64,000 nt of DNA from Macrococcus armenti (GCF_020097135.1 NZ_CP083608.1:1550001-1614000); one strand, 5' to 3'. Positions 18,417 to 29,605 are shown, counted from the first letter of the stretch. Notes: a model not told the origin generated them from the letters alone. Program-made: numbers and translations.

Positions 18417-19307
18417 TTACATATCCTCAAAGTCTAAATTTATAGGTAATGATGGCAGATCTTGTGCTTTTGTTAACGTATCAGTACATGGTATTGTTTC
18501 ATCGACTTCTTCTAATTTAAATTGATCAATCCATACTTTACCCTTACCTAATAATAAAACTCCAAAATGTATTGATGCTGCACTTTCATTTACATCTAAT
18601 ACGACAGAGTAATAATTCCATTCATTTGTTCCGTTAATTGCTCTATCCATCATGTTATCAAACTGCATTACATCGTTTTTAGCATCATCAATTCTAGCCC
18701 ATAATCCACATTTATCTGCTGACTCTGTTTTAATAAATGCTGAAAATTTCACACGTTTTTTATTATAAGATTCTGCAGAAATACTTTGCATTAAGGTTCC
18801 GAAAGTGTTCTCATTATACGTTGCGTCATTATCTTTAGATGATAATAAAGCTGATTGGTGTCCACTATGATATACCTTTGTATCCAATACGGTTTCATAA
18901 AGATGTGGCGCAGTCCCAGTCAATATCCATCCCTTAATATGTTCTGAAGTCATCACTACTTCCTCCTTGTTATCATTTATTAATCCACTCATCAATTTTC
19001 GATATTTACCTGGTGGTAATCCGTACACTGATTTAAACCTTCTCGAGAAAGCTTCCTGAGATTGAAAGTTCAGTACAAAAGCCAGATCGATAATACTAAT
19101 ATCGGTATACAATAAATATTGTGAAGCATAAGCAATACGTCTACTTATTATATAGTCATAAAATGTATAACCAGTCGCTCTCTTGAACATTCTCATCAAA
19201 TGGAACTTTGAATAACCTGTGCGCTTTACATAATCGTCTAACGTATAATTTTCTAATAAGTTTTCCTCAACAAGTTCAATAATTTGATTGATATTATCCT
19301 GACTCAA
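18417..19307 (-). CDS. AraC-family transcriptional regulator
   Basis: 296 residues. The N-terminal part (about 5-105) contains two HTH units of the AraC type (SKFHLMRMFKRATGYTFYDY; FQSQEAFSRRFKSVYGLPPG). The C-terminal half (about 120-296) is an unrecognised ligand-type domain, a layout seen in SoxS/Rob-like regulators with a C-terminal effector part. ATG preceded by gaggtgat. It heads a short unit with the downstream membrane protein. Confidence 0.8.
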   Translation of the reverse strand: MSQDNINQIIELVEENLLENYTLDDYVKRTGYSKFHLMRMFKRATGYTFYDYIISRRIAYASQYLLYTDISIIDLAFVLNFQSQEAFSRRFKSVYGLPPGKYRKLMSGLINDNKEEVVMTSEHIKGWILTGTAPHLYETVLDTKVYHSGHQSALLSSKDNDATYNENTFGTLMQSISAESYNKKRVKFSAFIKTESADKCGLWARIDDAKNDVMQFDNMMDRAINGTNEWNYYSVVLDVNESAASIHFGVLLLGKGKVWIDQFKLEEVDETIPCTDTLTKAQDLPSLPINLDFEDM

Positions 19308-19400
19308 TATGTATCACCTCATAAATATTGTAACTGTTACTTGCGATTTGTTTTTGATAAATGTTGCTGTATTATATTATAAAAATCAATTTTAAGTTGG

Positions 19401-19595
19401 ATGTCTCCAATACGCAAACTAGAGGTTGTCCCGTATAATTCTGAATGGCCAAATATGTTACAAAATGAAAAGATCGCATTAGCTCAAATTCTGAACGATG
19501 AAGTGATTAATATCCATCACATTGGAAGTAATTCAATACCTACTCTTAAAAACATAATTCAACTGAACTCCATATCATATTATTTTCTTTTTTAA
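19401..19595 (+). pseudogene. truncated GrpB/UPF0157-family gene
   Basis: The 64 codons read VVPYNSEWPNMLQNEK, then IHHIGSNSIPTLKN, which are the start and the HHIGSTSIPGL-like motif of GrpB/UPF0157 nucleotidyltransferase-like proteins (normally about 170 residues). The similarity ends about 45 codons in and the frame then closes inside the palindrome at 19589. Only a remnant remains. Confidence 0.65.
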
Positions 19596-19647
19596 CACAT
19601 ATGTATTAAAATAAGATTATATTATTTTAATACATATGTGTTAAAAA
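19589..19647. promoter_or_regulatory. 26-bp perfect inverted repeat, candidate TetR operator
   Basis: Left arm 19589-19614, right arm 19622-19647, 7-base centre. The arms contain AACACATATGTATT. It lies directly in front of the TetR-family gene and its right arm runs into the ribosome binding site (aaaaagga). Autoregulation by the TetR protein is the simplest reading. Confidence 0.65.
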
Positions 19648-19658
19648 GGAGATTGACG

Positions 19659-20240
19659 ATGCCGAAAATAGTAAATCATGAAGCTAAAAAGCAACTAATA
19701 TTAGAAATTGCCTATCATAATATACAGGAACTAGGTAAACAAGGCACATCTGTTAGAAGTATAGCCAGTGCAGCGAAAATGACACCTGGCCAAATCAGAT
19801 ATTACTTTCCAAATCAGTCTGCATTACTTTCAGAAATACTAAATATGCTTACTGAATCAATTGAATCAAATATCAAATCAATATTTATGGACCGAAACAT
19901 ACCTCTTGAAAAAAGAATTGTCGATGCAATATTACTAACAATGCCACTCGATAAGAAAAGAACCGCGGATATGATCGTGTGGTTGGCGGTACAAGAAGAA
20001 AATAGCACAATTAATGAAAATACGATGAGTGATGAAATCTACGTATTAGTACAAAAATCATTTGAACTCTTGCATCAAAATAATAAAATAAAGCCTTCAA
20101 TCGACAAAGAAAAAGCCATCACAAAACTGCATGCTTTAATTGATGGATTAGCGTTACATAAACTTTATCAGCCGAAACAATTATCAAACACTTTAGTAGA
20201 ACAAATCATAACAGAAGAAATTCAATCATGGATGGAGTGA
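19659..20240 (+). CDS. TetR-family transcriptional regulator
   Basis: 193 residues. N-terminal TetR HTH (TSVRSIASAAKMTPGQIRYYF, about 27-47), of the BetI-like class, with an all-helical ligand domain after it. The start at 19659 is chosen for aaggag 8 bases upstream; an in-frame GTG at 19638 lies inside the palindrome. The next gene begins 5 bp after the stop, so the regulator and membrane protein form an operon. Confidence 0.8.
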   Translation: MPKIVNHEAKKQLILEIAYHNIQELGKQGTSVRSIASAAKMTPGQIRYYFPNQSALLSEILNMLTESIESNIKSIFMDRNIPLEKRIVDAILLTMPLDKKRTADMIVWLAVQEENSTINENTMSDEIYVLVQKSFELLHQNNKIKPSIDKEKAITKLHALIDGLALHKLYQPKQLSNTLVEQIITEEIQSWME

Positions 20241-20245
20241 GTAAA

Positions 20246-20788
20246 ATGAGTATCATCATAACATTAATCATTGCAGCTGAAATTCTATTTTGGGTGTTCA
20301 TAGTTCTCGGATTAGTAACAAGATATATATTTCATAAAGAAAAATTAAGTGTGTTATTATTATCATGTACAATACTAGTTGACCTGTTTTTAATTATCGC
20401 TGCAACATTCAATCTACACCAAGGTGGAACAGCAGAAATTACACATGGTATCGCTGCTGTATACATTGCTATTTCAATTGTATTTGGTAAAGACTTTATC
20501 AATTGGGCAGATGAAAAATTTAGAGTATTATACTTAAAAGAAACACCTCGCCCTAAAATATACGGAAACCAATATGCAAAGCAATACTTAAAGAGTTTTT
20601 TTAAACACATCATTGCATTTCTTATCGCATATGGGCTTATCTACCTGATGCTGGTTGTTGCAAACAATCCATCGTCTCTGAATAATTTAATGGGCGTAAT
20701 ACGTATATGGAAGTTTGTCCTCATCATCGATTTTATCATCACAATCAGCTACTTCATTTGGCCGAAGAAAGAGAAAATAGATACTTGA
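20246..20788 (+). CDS. integral membrane protein cotranscribed with TetR
   Basis: 180 residues with five hydrophobic segments and a charged cytoplasmic loop (about 92-120, DEKFRVLYLKETPRPKIYGN). No family recognised with certainty. It starts 5 bp after the TetR stop with ggagtgag as ribosome binding site, and overlaps the 3' end of the convergent gene at 20754 by 35 bp. Confidence 0.65.
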   Translation: MSIIITLIIAAEILFWVFIVLGLVTRYIFHKEKLSVLLLSCTILVDLFLIIAATFNLHQGGTAEITHGIAAVYIAISIVFGKDFINWADEKFRVLYLKETPRPKIYGNQYAKQYLKSFFKHIIAFLIAYGLIYLMLVVANNPSSLNNLMGVIRIWKFVLIIDFIITISYFIWPKKEKIDT

Positions 20789-20996
20789 TAACTATTGAAA
20801 CAAAGTAAATAACCGGTAATGCGTATATTCCAACTATAATAAAAAAGAATATGAGGTTATTATAAGAAAAGCCAACATCAATGATTTCATAACTAAAAAT
20901 CATGCTACCGATTAAATAAATTACAATGATGAAAACGACTATTTTTAAAATAAAACGAAATGTTTTTAATGCTCTAATCCATTTTTGATGATTCAT
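20754..20996 (-). CDS. small two-helix membrane protein
   Basis: 80 residues, with two or three hydrophobic segments (about 14-34 and 46-72). Not recognised. The first 25 codons are duplicated, with a stop, at 17949-18022. Its weak ribosome binding site (atgagt) suggests low expression. It lies 46 bp downstream of a 49-residue peptide gene on the same strand. Confidence 0.5.
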   Translation of the reverse strand: MNHQKWIRALKTFRFILKIVVFIIVIYLIGSMIFSYEIIDVGFSYNNLIFFFIIVGIYALPVIYFVSIVIKYLFSLSSAK

Positions 20997-21041
20997 AATA
21001 GTAACTCATTTCTATGTTGATATATTACCTATATACTGTCC

Positions 21042-21191
21042 CTAGTCATGTCTTGATTTATTAATACTAAATGCTTGAGCAAAACATAACCCAAACAGCA
21101 TACCATAAATAATTGAATCAAATATTAAAGTAAACGAAATCGTAAACATAATAAAAGTACTTAAAAATTGATGTTCTCGTAATTGTTTCAT
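21042..21191 (-). CDS. 49-residue membrane peptide
   Basis: Reads from the ATG at 21191: MKQLREHQFLSTFIMFTISF and on to FSINKSRHD, a single or hairpin hydrophobic stretch with charged ends. The ribosome binding site gggtggtg precedes it. Not recognised. It is preceded by the TATACAT/ATGTATA inverted repeat at 21225-21251 and followed by the 80-residue protein. Confidence 0.5.
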   Translation of the reverse strand: MKQLREHQFLSTFIMFTISFTLIFDSIIYGMLFGLCFAQAFSINKSRHD

Positions 21192-21224
21192 GATTACACC
21201 ACCCTATTTCATTAATAACTCTAG

Positions 21225-21251
21225 TATACATCCATATTATGTATATTAAAA
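21225..21251. repeat. second copy of the TATACAT inverted repeat
   Basis: 27 bases, one difference from 18052-18078. It sits about 35 bp upstream of the 49-residue peptide gene start (minus strand), so it may be that gene's operator or promoter. Confidence 0.5.
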
Positions 21252-21276
21252 CAGCCCTCACTTTTGTGAGGGCTGT
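21251..21276. terminator. hairpin, relic terminator of a stress-protein gene
   Basis: Perfect 11-bp stem (21251-21261 with 21266-21276), 4-base loop. The neighbouring sequence resembles the 3' end and terminator of the stress-protein gene at 29219-29250, so it is probably a relic terminator on the minus strand. Confidence 0.6.
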
Positions 21277-21280
21277 GCTT

Positions 21281-21345
21281 ATTTCTTCCATACAAACAAC
21301 AATATATTACCACTTTTTCATTTTATACTTTGTTAATTTCACCTA
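21281..21345 (-). pseudogene. 3' remnant of a general-stress-protein (17M/DUF1269-type) gene
   Basis: The minus-strand reading KSGNILLFVWKK-stop matches the last codons of the gene at 29248-29562 (ESGNILLFVRKK-stop). A 34-base block has only two differences. Further upstream the frame is lost. It is followed by the related hairpin at 21251-21276. Confidence 0.65.
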
Positions 21346-21362
21346 AAAAAGAGCTGGAAATA

Positions 21363-21581
21363 ATGAATAACGCATACATCGTAAAAGCGATTAAATACCA
21401 TAGAGAAAATTTAGATTTTACTTCGAAAGAAATGGCGCATCAATTAAATATAGGATTATCAACATACTCAAAGTTAGAAAATGATGAACGTAATATCACC
21501 ACCGTTGATCTGTATAACATCAGTAAAATATTCAAAATGACGATGGAGGAAATCATTACTAAGCAAGGTAGGAGGAAATAG
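21363..21581 (+). CDS. small XRE-family regulator (copy A)
   Basis: 72 residues, almost all HTH. AIKYHRENLDFTSKEMAHQL, then STYSKLENDERNITTVDLYN. It is clearly related to the proteins at 30103-30330 and 31260-31502 (shared WHREN/YHREN, YSK.E, R.IT and an acidic MT(M)(E/D)E(I/L) end). The ATG at 21363 is preferred. Strong terminator downstream. Its target is unknown. Confidence 0.7.
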   Translation: MNNAYIVKAIKYHRENLDFTSKEMAHQLNIGLSTYSKLENDERNITTVDLYNISKIFKMTMEEIITKQGRRK

Positions 21582-21611
21582 ATTATTGGTATATTGTTTA
21601 TATATCAAAAG

Positions 21612-21646
21612 ACAAATGGAGTTGCCTACCTAACAACTCCATTTGT
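21612..21646. terminator. bidirectional terminator
   Basis: Perfect 13-bp stem (21612-21624 with 21634-21646), 9-base loop, between the convergent XRE gene and lacG. Confidence 0.85.
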
Positions 21647-21660
21647 AACTTTCGGAATTC

Positions 21661-23082
<1,422 letters not shown>

Positions 23083-24816
23083 CTAAGATTTGAATTGATC
23101 TTCAACGAATTCAACTGCACCCTTACCATCACGAGTTAATTTGATATATTCTGCACCTTGCGTCTTCGCTAATTTAATACCTAATTTATCTGTATCGATT
23201 TTTATATCTTCATAATTTGATGCTACTTGTGGTGCTAAAATCACTAATTGATATTCTTTCATAATATCCATATGTGCTCCATAACTACCTGCTGCAGCTT
23301 TAATCGGTTTATCAAATTCAAGAGCAGCCTTATTTAAAGCATTTGCTAATAAACCACTTGTACCTCCACCAGCACATAATACAAGTACATTTGTTTGCTC
23401 TTTTAACCCACTATCATTACTTAGATTATTTTCCGTATTAATAACATTTGCTTCATTATTTGTATTCTTTTCTAAAATTACATCGGCTTTTGTTGTATCA
23501 AAATTTTCTTTAACTTTATCTCTTAATTTATTTGAATTATCAACACCAGCTAATTCTTCTTCTAAAATTTGTTTGTCATAAACCTTTAGGAATGGATAGT
23601 AAATTAAAACATCCACGACTATTAATGTGATAGCAAGTACAAATGACCACATACCTAAACCTGTTCCCATTATAATCCCTAACGGACCAGGTGTTGTCCA
23701 AGGCAAGTTAACACTGAAACTGTTCATTCCTAATACATCTACGAAAAACTTGAATATCCAGACGTTTGCAATTGGTGCAAATACAAACGGAATAAAGAAC
23801 ACAGGGTTCAGTACTAAAGGAGCACCAAATAATATTGGTTCGTTAACACCAAAGAATGTCGGTACTGCTGAAGCTCTACCAATCGCTTTATTACGTTTAG
23901 ATTTCGTCAGCCACATAAACATAAATGGTACAACTAATGTTGCTCCTGTACCACCCATTGTTACAATAAACATTTGCGTTCCAGATGTTAAAATTTTATC
24001 TGCATGCTCGCCTGCTTGTAATAATTGATAGTTTGTTTCAATATTCGCATAAGTTATTGCTGCAATAGCAGGTTCAACAATTGAAGGACCATGAATCCCA
24101 ATAAACCAGAATAAAGCAAATGCTCCAAAGATAATTGTTATTCCAACGTAACCATCTGCTGCAGTGAACAGTGGTGCAAAGAATTTAACAATTGACTCAG
24201 CAACGTTTGTATTTAAGATTGCGCGGCTAAGTAAATCTAATCCATATAGTGTTAAAATAACAAATGAAAATGGAAAAATATCTTTAAATACTTGTGAAAT
24301 ATTTGGCGGTACTTCTGAAGGCATTTTAATTGTTATATTTCTCTTTACACAGAAATTATAAATAATTACTGTCACAAATGCTGCTAAGAAAGCAGTCATT
24401 AAACCCTTAGTGCCTAAAAATGCGCTTGAAAATCCTCCAACTTTAACAGCATCTGACGCTAGAAATAGAAATCCACAAATTGCTGCTAACATTGTTGATA
24501 AAAAATTAATTTGATTCGTACTATCTAGCTTTCTATTATAAGAATCTGTTAATGACTTAGCTGTCGTACCCGCCACTAATAATGCTATAATACCCATGGT
24601 ATAATGATAAGGTTTCATCAATATCATTTCAGCATTTTTACTCCATGTAAATCCAAAAACGTTAGGTACATAAGCAATTAATAAAAATATACTCGAAAAA
24701 AGTATTACGGGCATAGCTGAAATAAATCCATCACGAATTGCTCTCAAATATATATTACGTGATAGCTTTTCAAATAATGGTTTTGCTTTCTCAATTTGCG
24801 CAATTAATTTATCCAT
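23083..24816 (-). CDS. lacE: lactose-specific PTS enzyme IIBC
   Basis: 577 residues. The N-terminal IIC domain (about 1-430) has about ten membrane segments and the conserved [14 protein letters not shown] and [18 protein letters not shown] motifs. The C-terminal IIB domain carries the phosphorylated cysteine ([11 protein letters not shown]481). It imports lactose as lactose-6-phosphate using the phosphate from LacF. Six bases lie between it and lacF. Confidence 0.95.
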   Translation of the reverse strand: MDKLIAQIEKAKPLFEKLSRNIYLRAIRDGFISAMPVILFSSIFLLIAYVPNVFGFTWSKNAEMILMKPYHYTMGIIALLVAGTTAKSLTDSYNRKLDSTNQINFLSTMLAAICGFLFLASDAVKVGGFSSAFLGTKGLMTAFLAAFVTVIIYNFCVKRNITIKMPSEVPPNISQVFKDIFPFSFVILTLYGLDLLSRAILNTNVAESIVKFFAPLFTAADGYVGITIIFGAFALFWFIGIHGPSIVEPAIAAITYANIETNYQLLQAGEHADKILTSGTQMFIVTMGGTGATLVVPFMFMWLTKSKRNKAIGRASAVPTFFGVNEPILFGAPLVLNPVFFIPFVFAPIANVWIFKFFVDVLGMNSFSVNLPWTTPGPLGIIMGTGLGMWSFVLAITLIVVDVLIYYPFLKVYDKQILEEELAGVDNSNKLRDKVKENFDTTKADVILEKNTNNEANVINTENNLSNDSGLKEQTNVLVLCAGGGTSGLLANALNKAALEFDKPIKAAAGSYGAHMDIMKEYQLVILAPQVASNYEDIKIDTDKLGIKLAKTQGAEYIKLTRDGKGAVEFVEDQFKS

Positions 24817-24821
24817 TATCT

Positions 24822-25136
24822 TCAGCTCCCTCTTTTATAAAGCTCAATGATATGCTTCATCATGTCTTTTAATAATAATGTAGTCATTAGATGATCCTGC
24901 CCATGCATCATTGTGACACTATATGCAATATCTTCACCAGATGCTTCTTTAGTTAGTAAGCTTGTTTGAGCATTATGAGCATCAACAATACATTTATCCG
25001 CTTCTTCAACTAATTGTTCTGCCTTATCAAATTCTCCATTTTTAGCAGCATTTAAAGCTTGGAGTAACTTTGATCTTGCATCCCCAGCATATGCAACAAT
25101 TTCAAATCCAAGCATTGTAGTTTCTTCTCTGTTCAT
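24822..25136 (-). CDS. lacF: lactose-specific PTS enzyme IIA
   Basis: 104 residues, cytosolic trimeric EIIA of the lactose class. The phospho-acceptor histidine is H78 in [13 protein letters not shown], with the conserved H82 beside it. It carries phosphate from HPr to LacE. RBS gggagg. Confidence 0.95.
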   Translation of the reverse strand: MNREETTMLGFEIVAYAGDARSKLLQALNAAKNGEFDKAEQLVEEADKCIVDAHNAQTSLLTKEASGEDIAYSVTMMHGQDHLMTTLLLKDMMKHIIELYKRGS

Positions 25137-25157
25137 ATCAATTTCCCTCCAATATTT

Positions 25158-26138
25158 TTATATTTTTTCTTTGTAAGATACTGCAGTTGATTTTAATACT
25201 TCGTTTAATTGATTAATATTATTATATCCTTCAGATTGTAACCATTTTCTAGCGGCTTCTTCACCTTGTTCAATATAAACTTTAACCGCACCAGACCATG
25301 TTGCTCTACCGCATAGTACACCATTAAACTTCGCACCAGATTCAGCTGCAAACTTTAATGTTTCCTGAAATAATTGAGCTGAAACACCTGCGCTTAAATA
25401 AATATAAGGTAAGTTAGTTGCTTGTTCTTGCTCTTTAAAGTATTGAGCTGCTTCTTCTTTAGAATATACAACTTCATTCTCAGCAAATCCTTCCACAAAA
25501 TTCATATTTACTGGAACTTCTACTTTTAGAACATCAACATTAAAGCGATCTTTTGAGAATAATTTCATTGCTTCATTTACTTTTCTTGGTTTAACTTTAG
25601 CAAACTCAACACTACTGTTATCAGCTATATTATCATCATATGTTAATATTTCTAAGAAGAATGGAATATCCTCTGCTACACATTCAGAGCCTATTCTTTC
25701 AATATAAGCTTGTTTTTGATCATTAATGTATTTATCGTCATCTACATCGTAGTAAAGTAGGAATTTAACCGCATCTGCACCTTGTTCTTTAATACGTTTA
25801 GCAGACCATTCAACTAAACAATCTGGTAATCTTCCTTTCGTTGTAGCATCATAACCAGTTTTTTCATAGGCTAATAATAATCCTGCATCTTTATGTTTTA
25901 CTTTAGAAGCAGGTAATCCATACTCAGGATCTAATAAAATTGAAGAAGCATACTCAGTTAGTTCCTTAGCTACTAATGATTTTAAGTTTTCTATTTGTTC
26001 AACAGTTGGATCTTCTTCCTGAAATGCTGACATCATTCTTTTTAAAGCACCACGTTGGTCAAAAGCTAATGCAGAAATAATTCCATTTTCATCACTAACT
26101 TTTTCTAAAAATCTTTTCTTATTTTCTGTATTTATCAT
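25158..26138 (-). CDS. lacD: tagatose-1,6-bisphosphate aldolase
   Basis: 326 residues, class I aldolase that splits tagatose-1,6-bisphosphate into dihydroxyacetone phosphate and glyceraldehyde-3-phosphate. Typical stretches are [14 protein letters not shown] near the start, [10 protein letters not shown] (about 125) and [10 protein letters not shown] (about 205), the last containing a lysine in the expected Schiff-base position. It lies 3 bp downstream of lacC. Confidence 0.95.
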   Translation of the reverse strand: MINTENKKRFLEKVSDENGIISALAFDQRGALKRMMSAFQEEDPTVEQIENLKSLVAKELTEYASSILLDPEYGLPASKVKHKDAGLLLAYEKTGYDATTKGRLPDCLVEWSAKRIKEQGADAVKFLLYYDVDDDKYINDQKQAYIERIGSECVAEDIPFFLEILTYDDNIADNSSVEFAKVKPRKVNEAMKLFSKDRFNVDVLKVEVPVNMNFVEGFAENEVVYSKEEAAQYFKEQEQATNLPYIYLSAGVSAQLFQETLKFAAESGAKFNGVLCGRATWSGAVKVYIEQGEEAARKWLQSEGYNNINQLNEVLKSTAVSYKEKI

Positions 26139-26141
26139 GTT

Positions 26142-27074
26142 TTACACCTCTATAATTTTTATTTGCTTATATAAACCTTCAAATTTATCTATGTTAATAC
26201 AACCTGTTTGTTGCTCCATTGCATTCAACATACCAAAAGTATTTGCTGTTTTAATAATCTCAATGACAGATTTATCTTTACTATAAGCTGATGCAAACCC
26301 AGCTACAGTTGCATCCCCTGAACCTACTGGATTGACTACTTCAATCTTAGGAATATTTACCTTATAGTATTCATCAGCATGCTTTACTAAAGAACCATTT
26401 GCTCCTAGCGATACAAATATCCATTGTATTCCATTAAACATTTCATGTTTAAGTGCATTCTTCATTTCTGTTATATCTTCTGAAACTGTATAACCGAGTA
26501 TCTGTGATAGTTCATCTAAATTAGGCTTTATAGCAAAAGGTTTATTAGATTGCTCTAATAACGTTGTTAATGCTATACCTGACGTGTCAGCGATAACCGG
26601 AATTGATTTATGATTACAAATTTTAATTAAATCTGAATAATAATTGACCGGAACTCCAGCAGGCAAGCTTCCAGAGAAAACAACTAATTGCACTTCATCC
26701 ATTAATTCTTCAAAATGTTTAATAAAGCCTTGTAATTCATCCGTTGAAATATATGGACCGCTTTCTAATATTTCAGTTTGATTTCCTTCATGTAACACTG
26801 CTATACAATTTCTAGTTTCTTCTTTTATAAGATAGAAAGAATTTTTAATTTGTGATGCATTTAATTCATCTTCAATAAATGCTCCTAGATACCCACCTTT
26901 AAATCCAGTTGCAATGACTGGCGAATTTGCCTGGAACAATACTCTAGTCACATTTAAGCCTTTGCCACCAGCTGTTTTACTAACCGAACTTGTCCTATTA
27001 ACATTATCAATTTCCAGTTGATTCAGTTTGTAGGAAATATCAACTGAAGGATTAAGAGTAACTGTCAAGATCAT
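26142..27074 (-). CDS. lacC: tagatose-6-phosphate kinase
   Basis: 310 residues, PfkB-family sugar kinase that phosphorylates tagatose-6-phosphate at C1. The N-terminal GGKGLNVTRVL and the C-terminal PfkB signature NPVGSGDATVAGFASA (catalytic Asp in GSGDA) are intact. 12 bp from lacB. Confidence 0.95.
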   Translation of the reverse strand: MILTVTLNPSVDISYKLNQLEIDNVNRTSSVSKTAGGKGLNVTRVLFQANSPVIATGFKGGYLGAFIEDELNASQIKNSFYLIKEETRNCIAVLHEGNQTEILESGPYISTDELQGFIKHFEELMDEVQLVVFSGSLPAGVPVNYYSDLIKICNHKSIPVIADTSGIALTTLLEQSNKPFAIKPNLDELSQILGYTVSEDITEMKNALKHEMFNGIQWIFVSLGANGSLVKHADEYYKVNIPKIEVVNPVGSGDATVAGFASAYSKDKSVIEIIKTANTFGMLNAMEQQTGCINIDKFEGLYKQIKIIEV

Positions 27075-27086
27075 TACTTATACTCC

Positions 27087-27602
27087 TTAGTCATGATATT
27101 CACCCTTATCCCACTTCTCCAGGAATTCATCAAAGAAAGCAGGATCTTTTTGCTGATTCTCAGCTGTGTCTAGTTTAGAAATCTTTTCTATCAATACTTT
27201 ATTTTTATCGTTCGGTTTATATTCTGCATCAAGAAAAGCTTCGATAATGTCACACATCAATAATTCACCAATTATCTTACCACCAAAACTTATAACATTA
27301 GCATTCAGCTCTTCTTTAGCATACAAAGCAGACGTCATATCTCTAACTAATGCTGAACGCACGCCAGGCACTTTATTCGCTGCATTGCTTATTCCAACAC
27401 CTGTTCCACAAATGCATACGCCTAAATCAGCTTCGCCACTTGAAACTGCTTCACCGACCTTCTTGCCATAAATCGGATAATGCGTTCTTGTAAAATCATA
27501 TGTGCCACAATCAATTACTTCATGTCCTTGAGATTTTAAAAATTTCGAAACTTCCATCTTCGTATCAGTTACTATATGGTCACAACCAATTGCAATTTTC
27601 AT
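27087..27602 (-). CDS. lacB: galactose-6-phosphate isomerase subunit B
   Basis: 171 residues, RpiB/LacAB fold. [20 protein letters not shown] at the start and [15 protein letters not shown] in the active-site region. It forms a heteromer with LacA that converts galactose-6-phosphate to tagatose-6-phosphate. RBS gggagg. Confidence 0.95.
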   Translation of the reverse strand: MKIAIGCDHIVTDTKMEVSKFLKSQGHEVIDCGTYDFTRTHYPIYGKKVGEAVSSGEADLGVCICGTGVGISNAANKVPGVRSALVRDMTSALYAKEELNANVISFGGKIIGELLMCDIIEAFLDAEYKPNDKNKVLIEKISKLDTAENQQKDPAFFDEFLEKWDKGEYHD

Positions 27603-27621
27603 TTCTAAGTCCTCCCTTAAA

Positions 27622-28050
27622 TTAAGCCATTTTATTTAGCATATCTACTCTAATTTGATGTCTTCCACCGTCGTATTTACCTGTTACAAAAGCATTTACA
27701 ATATTTATTGCTAATTCATCACCAACAATTTCAGATCCCATAGTAATCATTCGGGCATTATTATGTCCACGAGTCATATAAGCTGATCTTTCATCTGATA
27801 CTTCTGCTGCAATCATACCTTTAACTTTTGTAGCTACCATAAAACTACCTGCACCATATGCATCAACCATAATACCTAAATTGCTTTCATCCTCTTGCAC
27901 TTTTGAAACAACAGCTAAAGTAGCATCTACGAAATCTTCATGTGATTCATTTGACGTATCAATAACGTCATAACCTTTTTCTGTTAAAAACTCATGAATC
28001 TTGTTCTTTAAACTTTGTCCACTTTTATCAGACCCTAATACAACTTTCAT
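27622..28050 (-). CDS. lacA: galactose-6-phosphate isomerase subunit A
   Basis: 142 residues, matching the usual LacA length when the ATG at 28050 is used (an in-frame ATG lies 9 bases upstream at 28059). [13 protein letters not shown], then [15 protein letters not shown] and [20 protein letters not shown] are typical. First structural gene of the operon. Confidence 0.95.
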   Translation of the reverse strand: MKVVLGSDKSGQSLKNKIHEFLTEKGYDVIDTSNESHEDFVDATLAVVSKVQEDESNLGIMVDAYGAGSFMVATKVKGMIAAEVSDERSAYMTRGHNNARMITMGSEIVGDELAINIVNAFVTGKYDGGRHQIRVDMLNKMA

Positions 28051-28088
28051 ATCCTTCATCCTTTCGACATTTTTGTTCGTTTAAACAA

Positions 28089-28102
28089 TATAAGCGTTTA
28101 CA
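28089..28102 (-). promoter_or_regulatory. candidate cre (CcpA) site in the lac leader
   Basis: Minus-strand TGTAAACGCTTATA matches the cre consensus TGWAANCGNTNWCA except at one position. It lies just downstream of the -10, so CcpA would block transcription when glucose is present. Confidence 0.6.
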
Positions 28103-28119
28103 TGTTTGATTATGTTTAA

Positions 28120-28148
28120 ATTATAATACATATCAAACAAAAAGGCAA
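28120..28148 (-). promoter_or_regulatory. lac operon promoter with LacR-type operator
   Basis: -35 TTGCCT (28143-28148), 17-bp spacer, -10 TATAAT (28120-28125). The spacer holds TTTGTTTGATATG. Further TGTTTGATTTTGTTT and TTTGTTCGTTTAAACAA stretches on either side resemble TGTTT-type operators of DeoR-family lactose repressors. Confidence 0.6.
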
Positions 28149-28186
28149 CATTATTTGTTTGATTTTGTTTATTTAAAAAAACAAAA

Positions 28187-28216
28187 ATCAAGTATAACAA
28201 TTAAGTTATACTTGAT
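28187..28216 (-). terminator. terminator of lacR
   Basis: Perfect 12-bp stem (28187-28198 with 28205-28216), 6-base loop. The minus strand continues into tttttgtttttt. It stops lacR transcripts before the lac promoter. Confidence 0.85.
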
Positions 28217-28237
28217 CTTTTTACTCACTATATAATT

Positions 28238-28993
28238 CTAAATAATAACCTCAGTAAATATTTCTAATCCTTTAGCCTTACTCACATTTGTATCATCAAT
28301 TACAATTGCAGTAAGTGACTTAAGATCACAGAATGAAACAAAGTCTTCTTTACCGAGCTTTGAGGAATCGACTAAAAGATACTTTTCAATCGAGTTTTTA
28401 ATCGCTAATTGCTGCGTATATGCTTCTTCATGAGAAGATGTCATTACATCAGCGCCTTTAACACCATTTGCACTAAAGAACATCTTGCTAAATCTCATCT
28501 TTTCTAAAGTACTATTAGTCATATCACCTGAAAAAGATTCAGTCAGTTCTCTCATCTCACCACCAATTAAATATACTCTAAACTTGTCAGATTTTTTCCT
28601 GAATAATATATTAAATACAGGTAGACAATTCGTAATAATACTTATTCTTGTATTAGATATCTCTTCAGCTAAGAGCTCTACAGTCGTTCCAGGACCTAAA
28701 AAAATAGTATTCCCCTCTTCTATCAGTTCCGCAGCTTTTTTAGCAATTTGTCTCTTCTCTTCCACGCACTGAGTATGCTTTTCATTATGAGACATTTCTG
28801 TATATTGAAATGCAGAATTACTCCTCGCACCACCATGTATTTTTGTTAATATACCCTTCTCTTCAAGTTCTGCTAAATCTCGCCTTACAGTCATATCTGA
28901 AACTTTCAAAGAATCTACAATCTCTTTTATTCGAATTGTACCTTTTTTATTAACTAAATTTGCAATCTCATCTAATCGTTCGTATTTATTCAT
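28238..28993 (-). CDS. lacR: lactose phosphotransferase system repressor
   Basis: DeoR-family repressor, 251 residues. N-terminal HTH ([22 protein letters not shown], about 18-39) and a sugar-phosphate-binding C-terminal domain ([42 protein letters not shown]). It is expected to release DNA on binding tagatose-6-phosphate. It is transcribed toward the lac promoter but ended by its own terminator. The 260 bp upstream hold TGTTT-rich sequence, a small hairpin (about 29081-29111) and, on the minus strand around 29130-29208, an open stretch IIIVVIFTLYLREHRLFIG with no start codon that looks like a membrane-protein remnant. Confidence 0.92.
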   Translation of the reverse strand: MNKYERLDEIANLVNKKGTIRIKEIVDSLKVSDMTVRRDLAELEEKGILTKIHGGARSNSAFQYTEMSHNEKHTQCVEEKRQIAKKAAELIEEGNTIFLGPGTTVELLAEEISNTRISIITNCLPVFNILFRKKSDKFRVYLIGGEMRELTESFSGDMTNSTLEKMRFSKMFFSANGVKGADVMTSSHEEAYTQQLAIKNSIEKYLLVDSSKLGKEDFVSFCDLKSLTAIVIDDTNVSKAKGLEIFTEVII

Positions 28994-29218
28994 AAAAAGC
29001 CCTTTCTGTTTACTTTATGTTTATATTTTAAACAAAACAAACAAATTAAACAATAGTTGTTGTTTTTTAAGATAACAAAAATGAGTATTCTCTACTTAAA
29101 AAAATACTCATTCGTAAAATTATTCTTCTATTTCTTCATTCTATCAATACCAATAAATAATCTATGTTCTCTTAAATATAAAGTAAAAATTACAACGATA
29201 ATAATCTAAATAAAACTA

Positions 29219-29241
29219 CCCTCACACAAAATGTGCGAGGG
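29219..29241 (-). terminator. terminator of the stress-protein gene
   Basis: 9-bp stem with one mismatch, 5-base loop, minus strand followed by agttttattt. Closely related to the hairpin at 21251-21276. Confidence 0.6.
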
Positions 29242-29247
29242 CTAAAG

Positions 29248-29562
29248 TTATTTCTTCCTTACAAACAACAGTATATTACCACTTTCAATATCACGAATAT
29301 ATTGTTCCTTATCAATTTCACTTAGATCAAGACTGTCAAACTACGCTTCACGTACAGATTTTCCAGTGAAAAATGATGATATCTTATCTCCTAAACGTCC
29401 ACTCGCATCAACAAAATTCGCCTTTGATCCTGCAATCGCTAACCCTTCTACCTTGTTCTGAGAAAGAACGTACATCTCTTCTTCCTTATAACCTTCTGCC
29501 TTTAACTGTTCAATCTTACCAAGTAACGGTTGTTCACTCATGAATGTTTCTACAAAACGCAT
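29248..29562 (-). pseudogene. general stress protein (17M/YflT, DUF1269-type) gene with amber stop
   Basis: The first 73 codons (VETFMSEQPLLGKIEQLKAE; EEEMYVLSQNKVEGLAIAGS) end at a TAG (29341-29343). The same frame continues for another 30 codons, through FDSLDLSEIDKEQYIRDIES and on to GNILLFVRKK, before a TAA at 29248-29250. The extension has the normal C-terminal composition, so the TAG looks like a point nonsense mutation. The truncated 73-residue product may still be made. RBS aggagt. Confidence 0.7.
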
Positions 29563-29605
29563 ATCAACAACTCCTTTTTACTTACTTTTCCCAATCGATA
29601 AAAAT

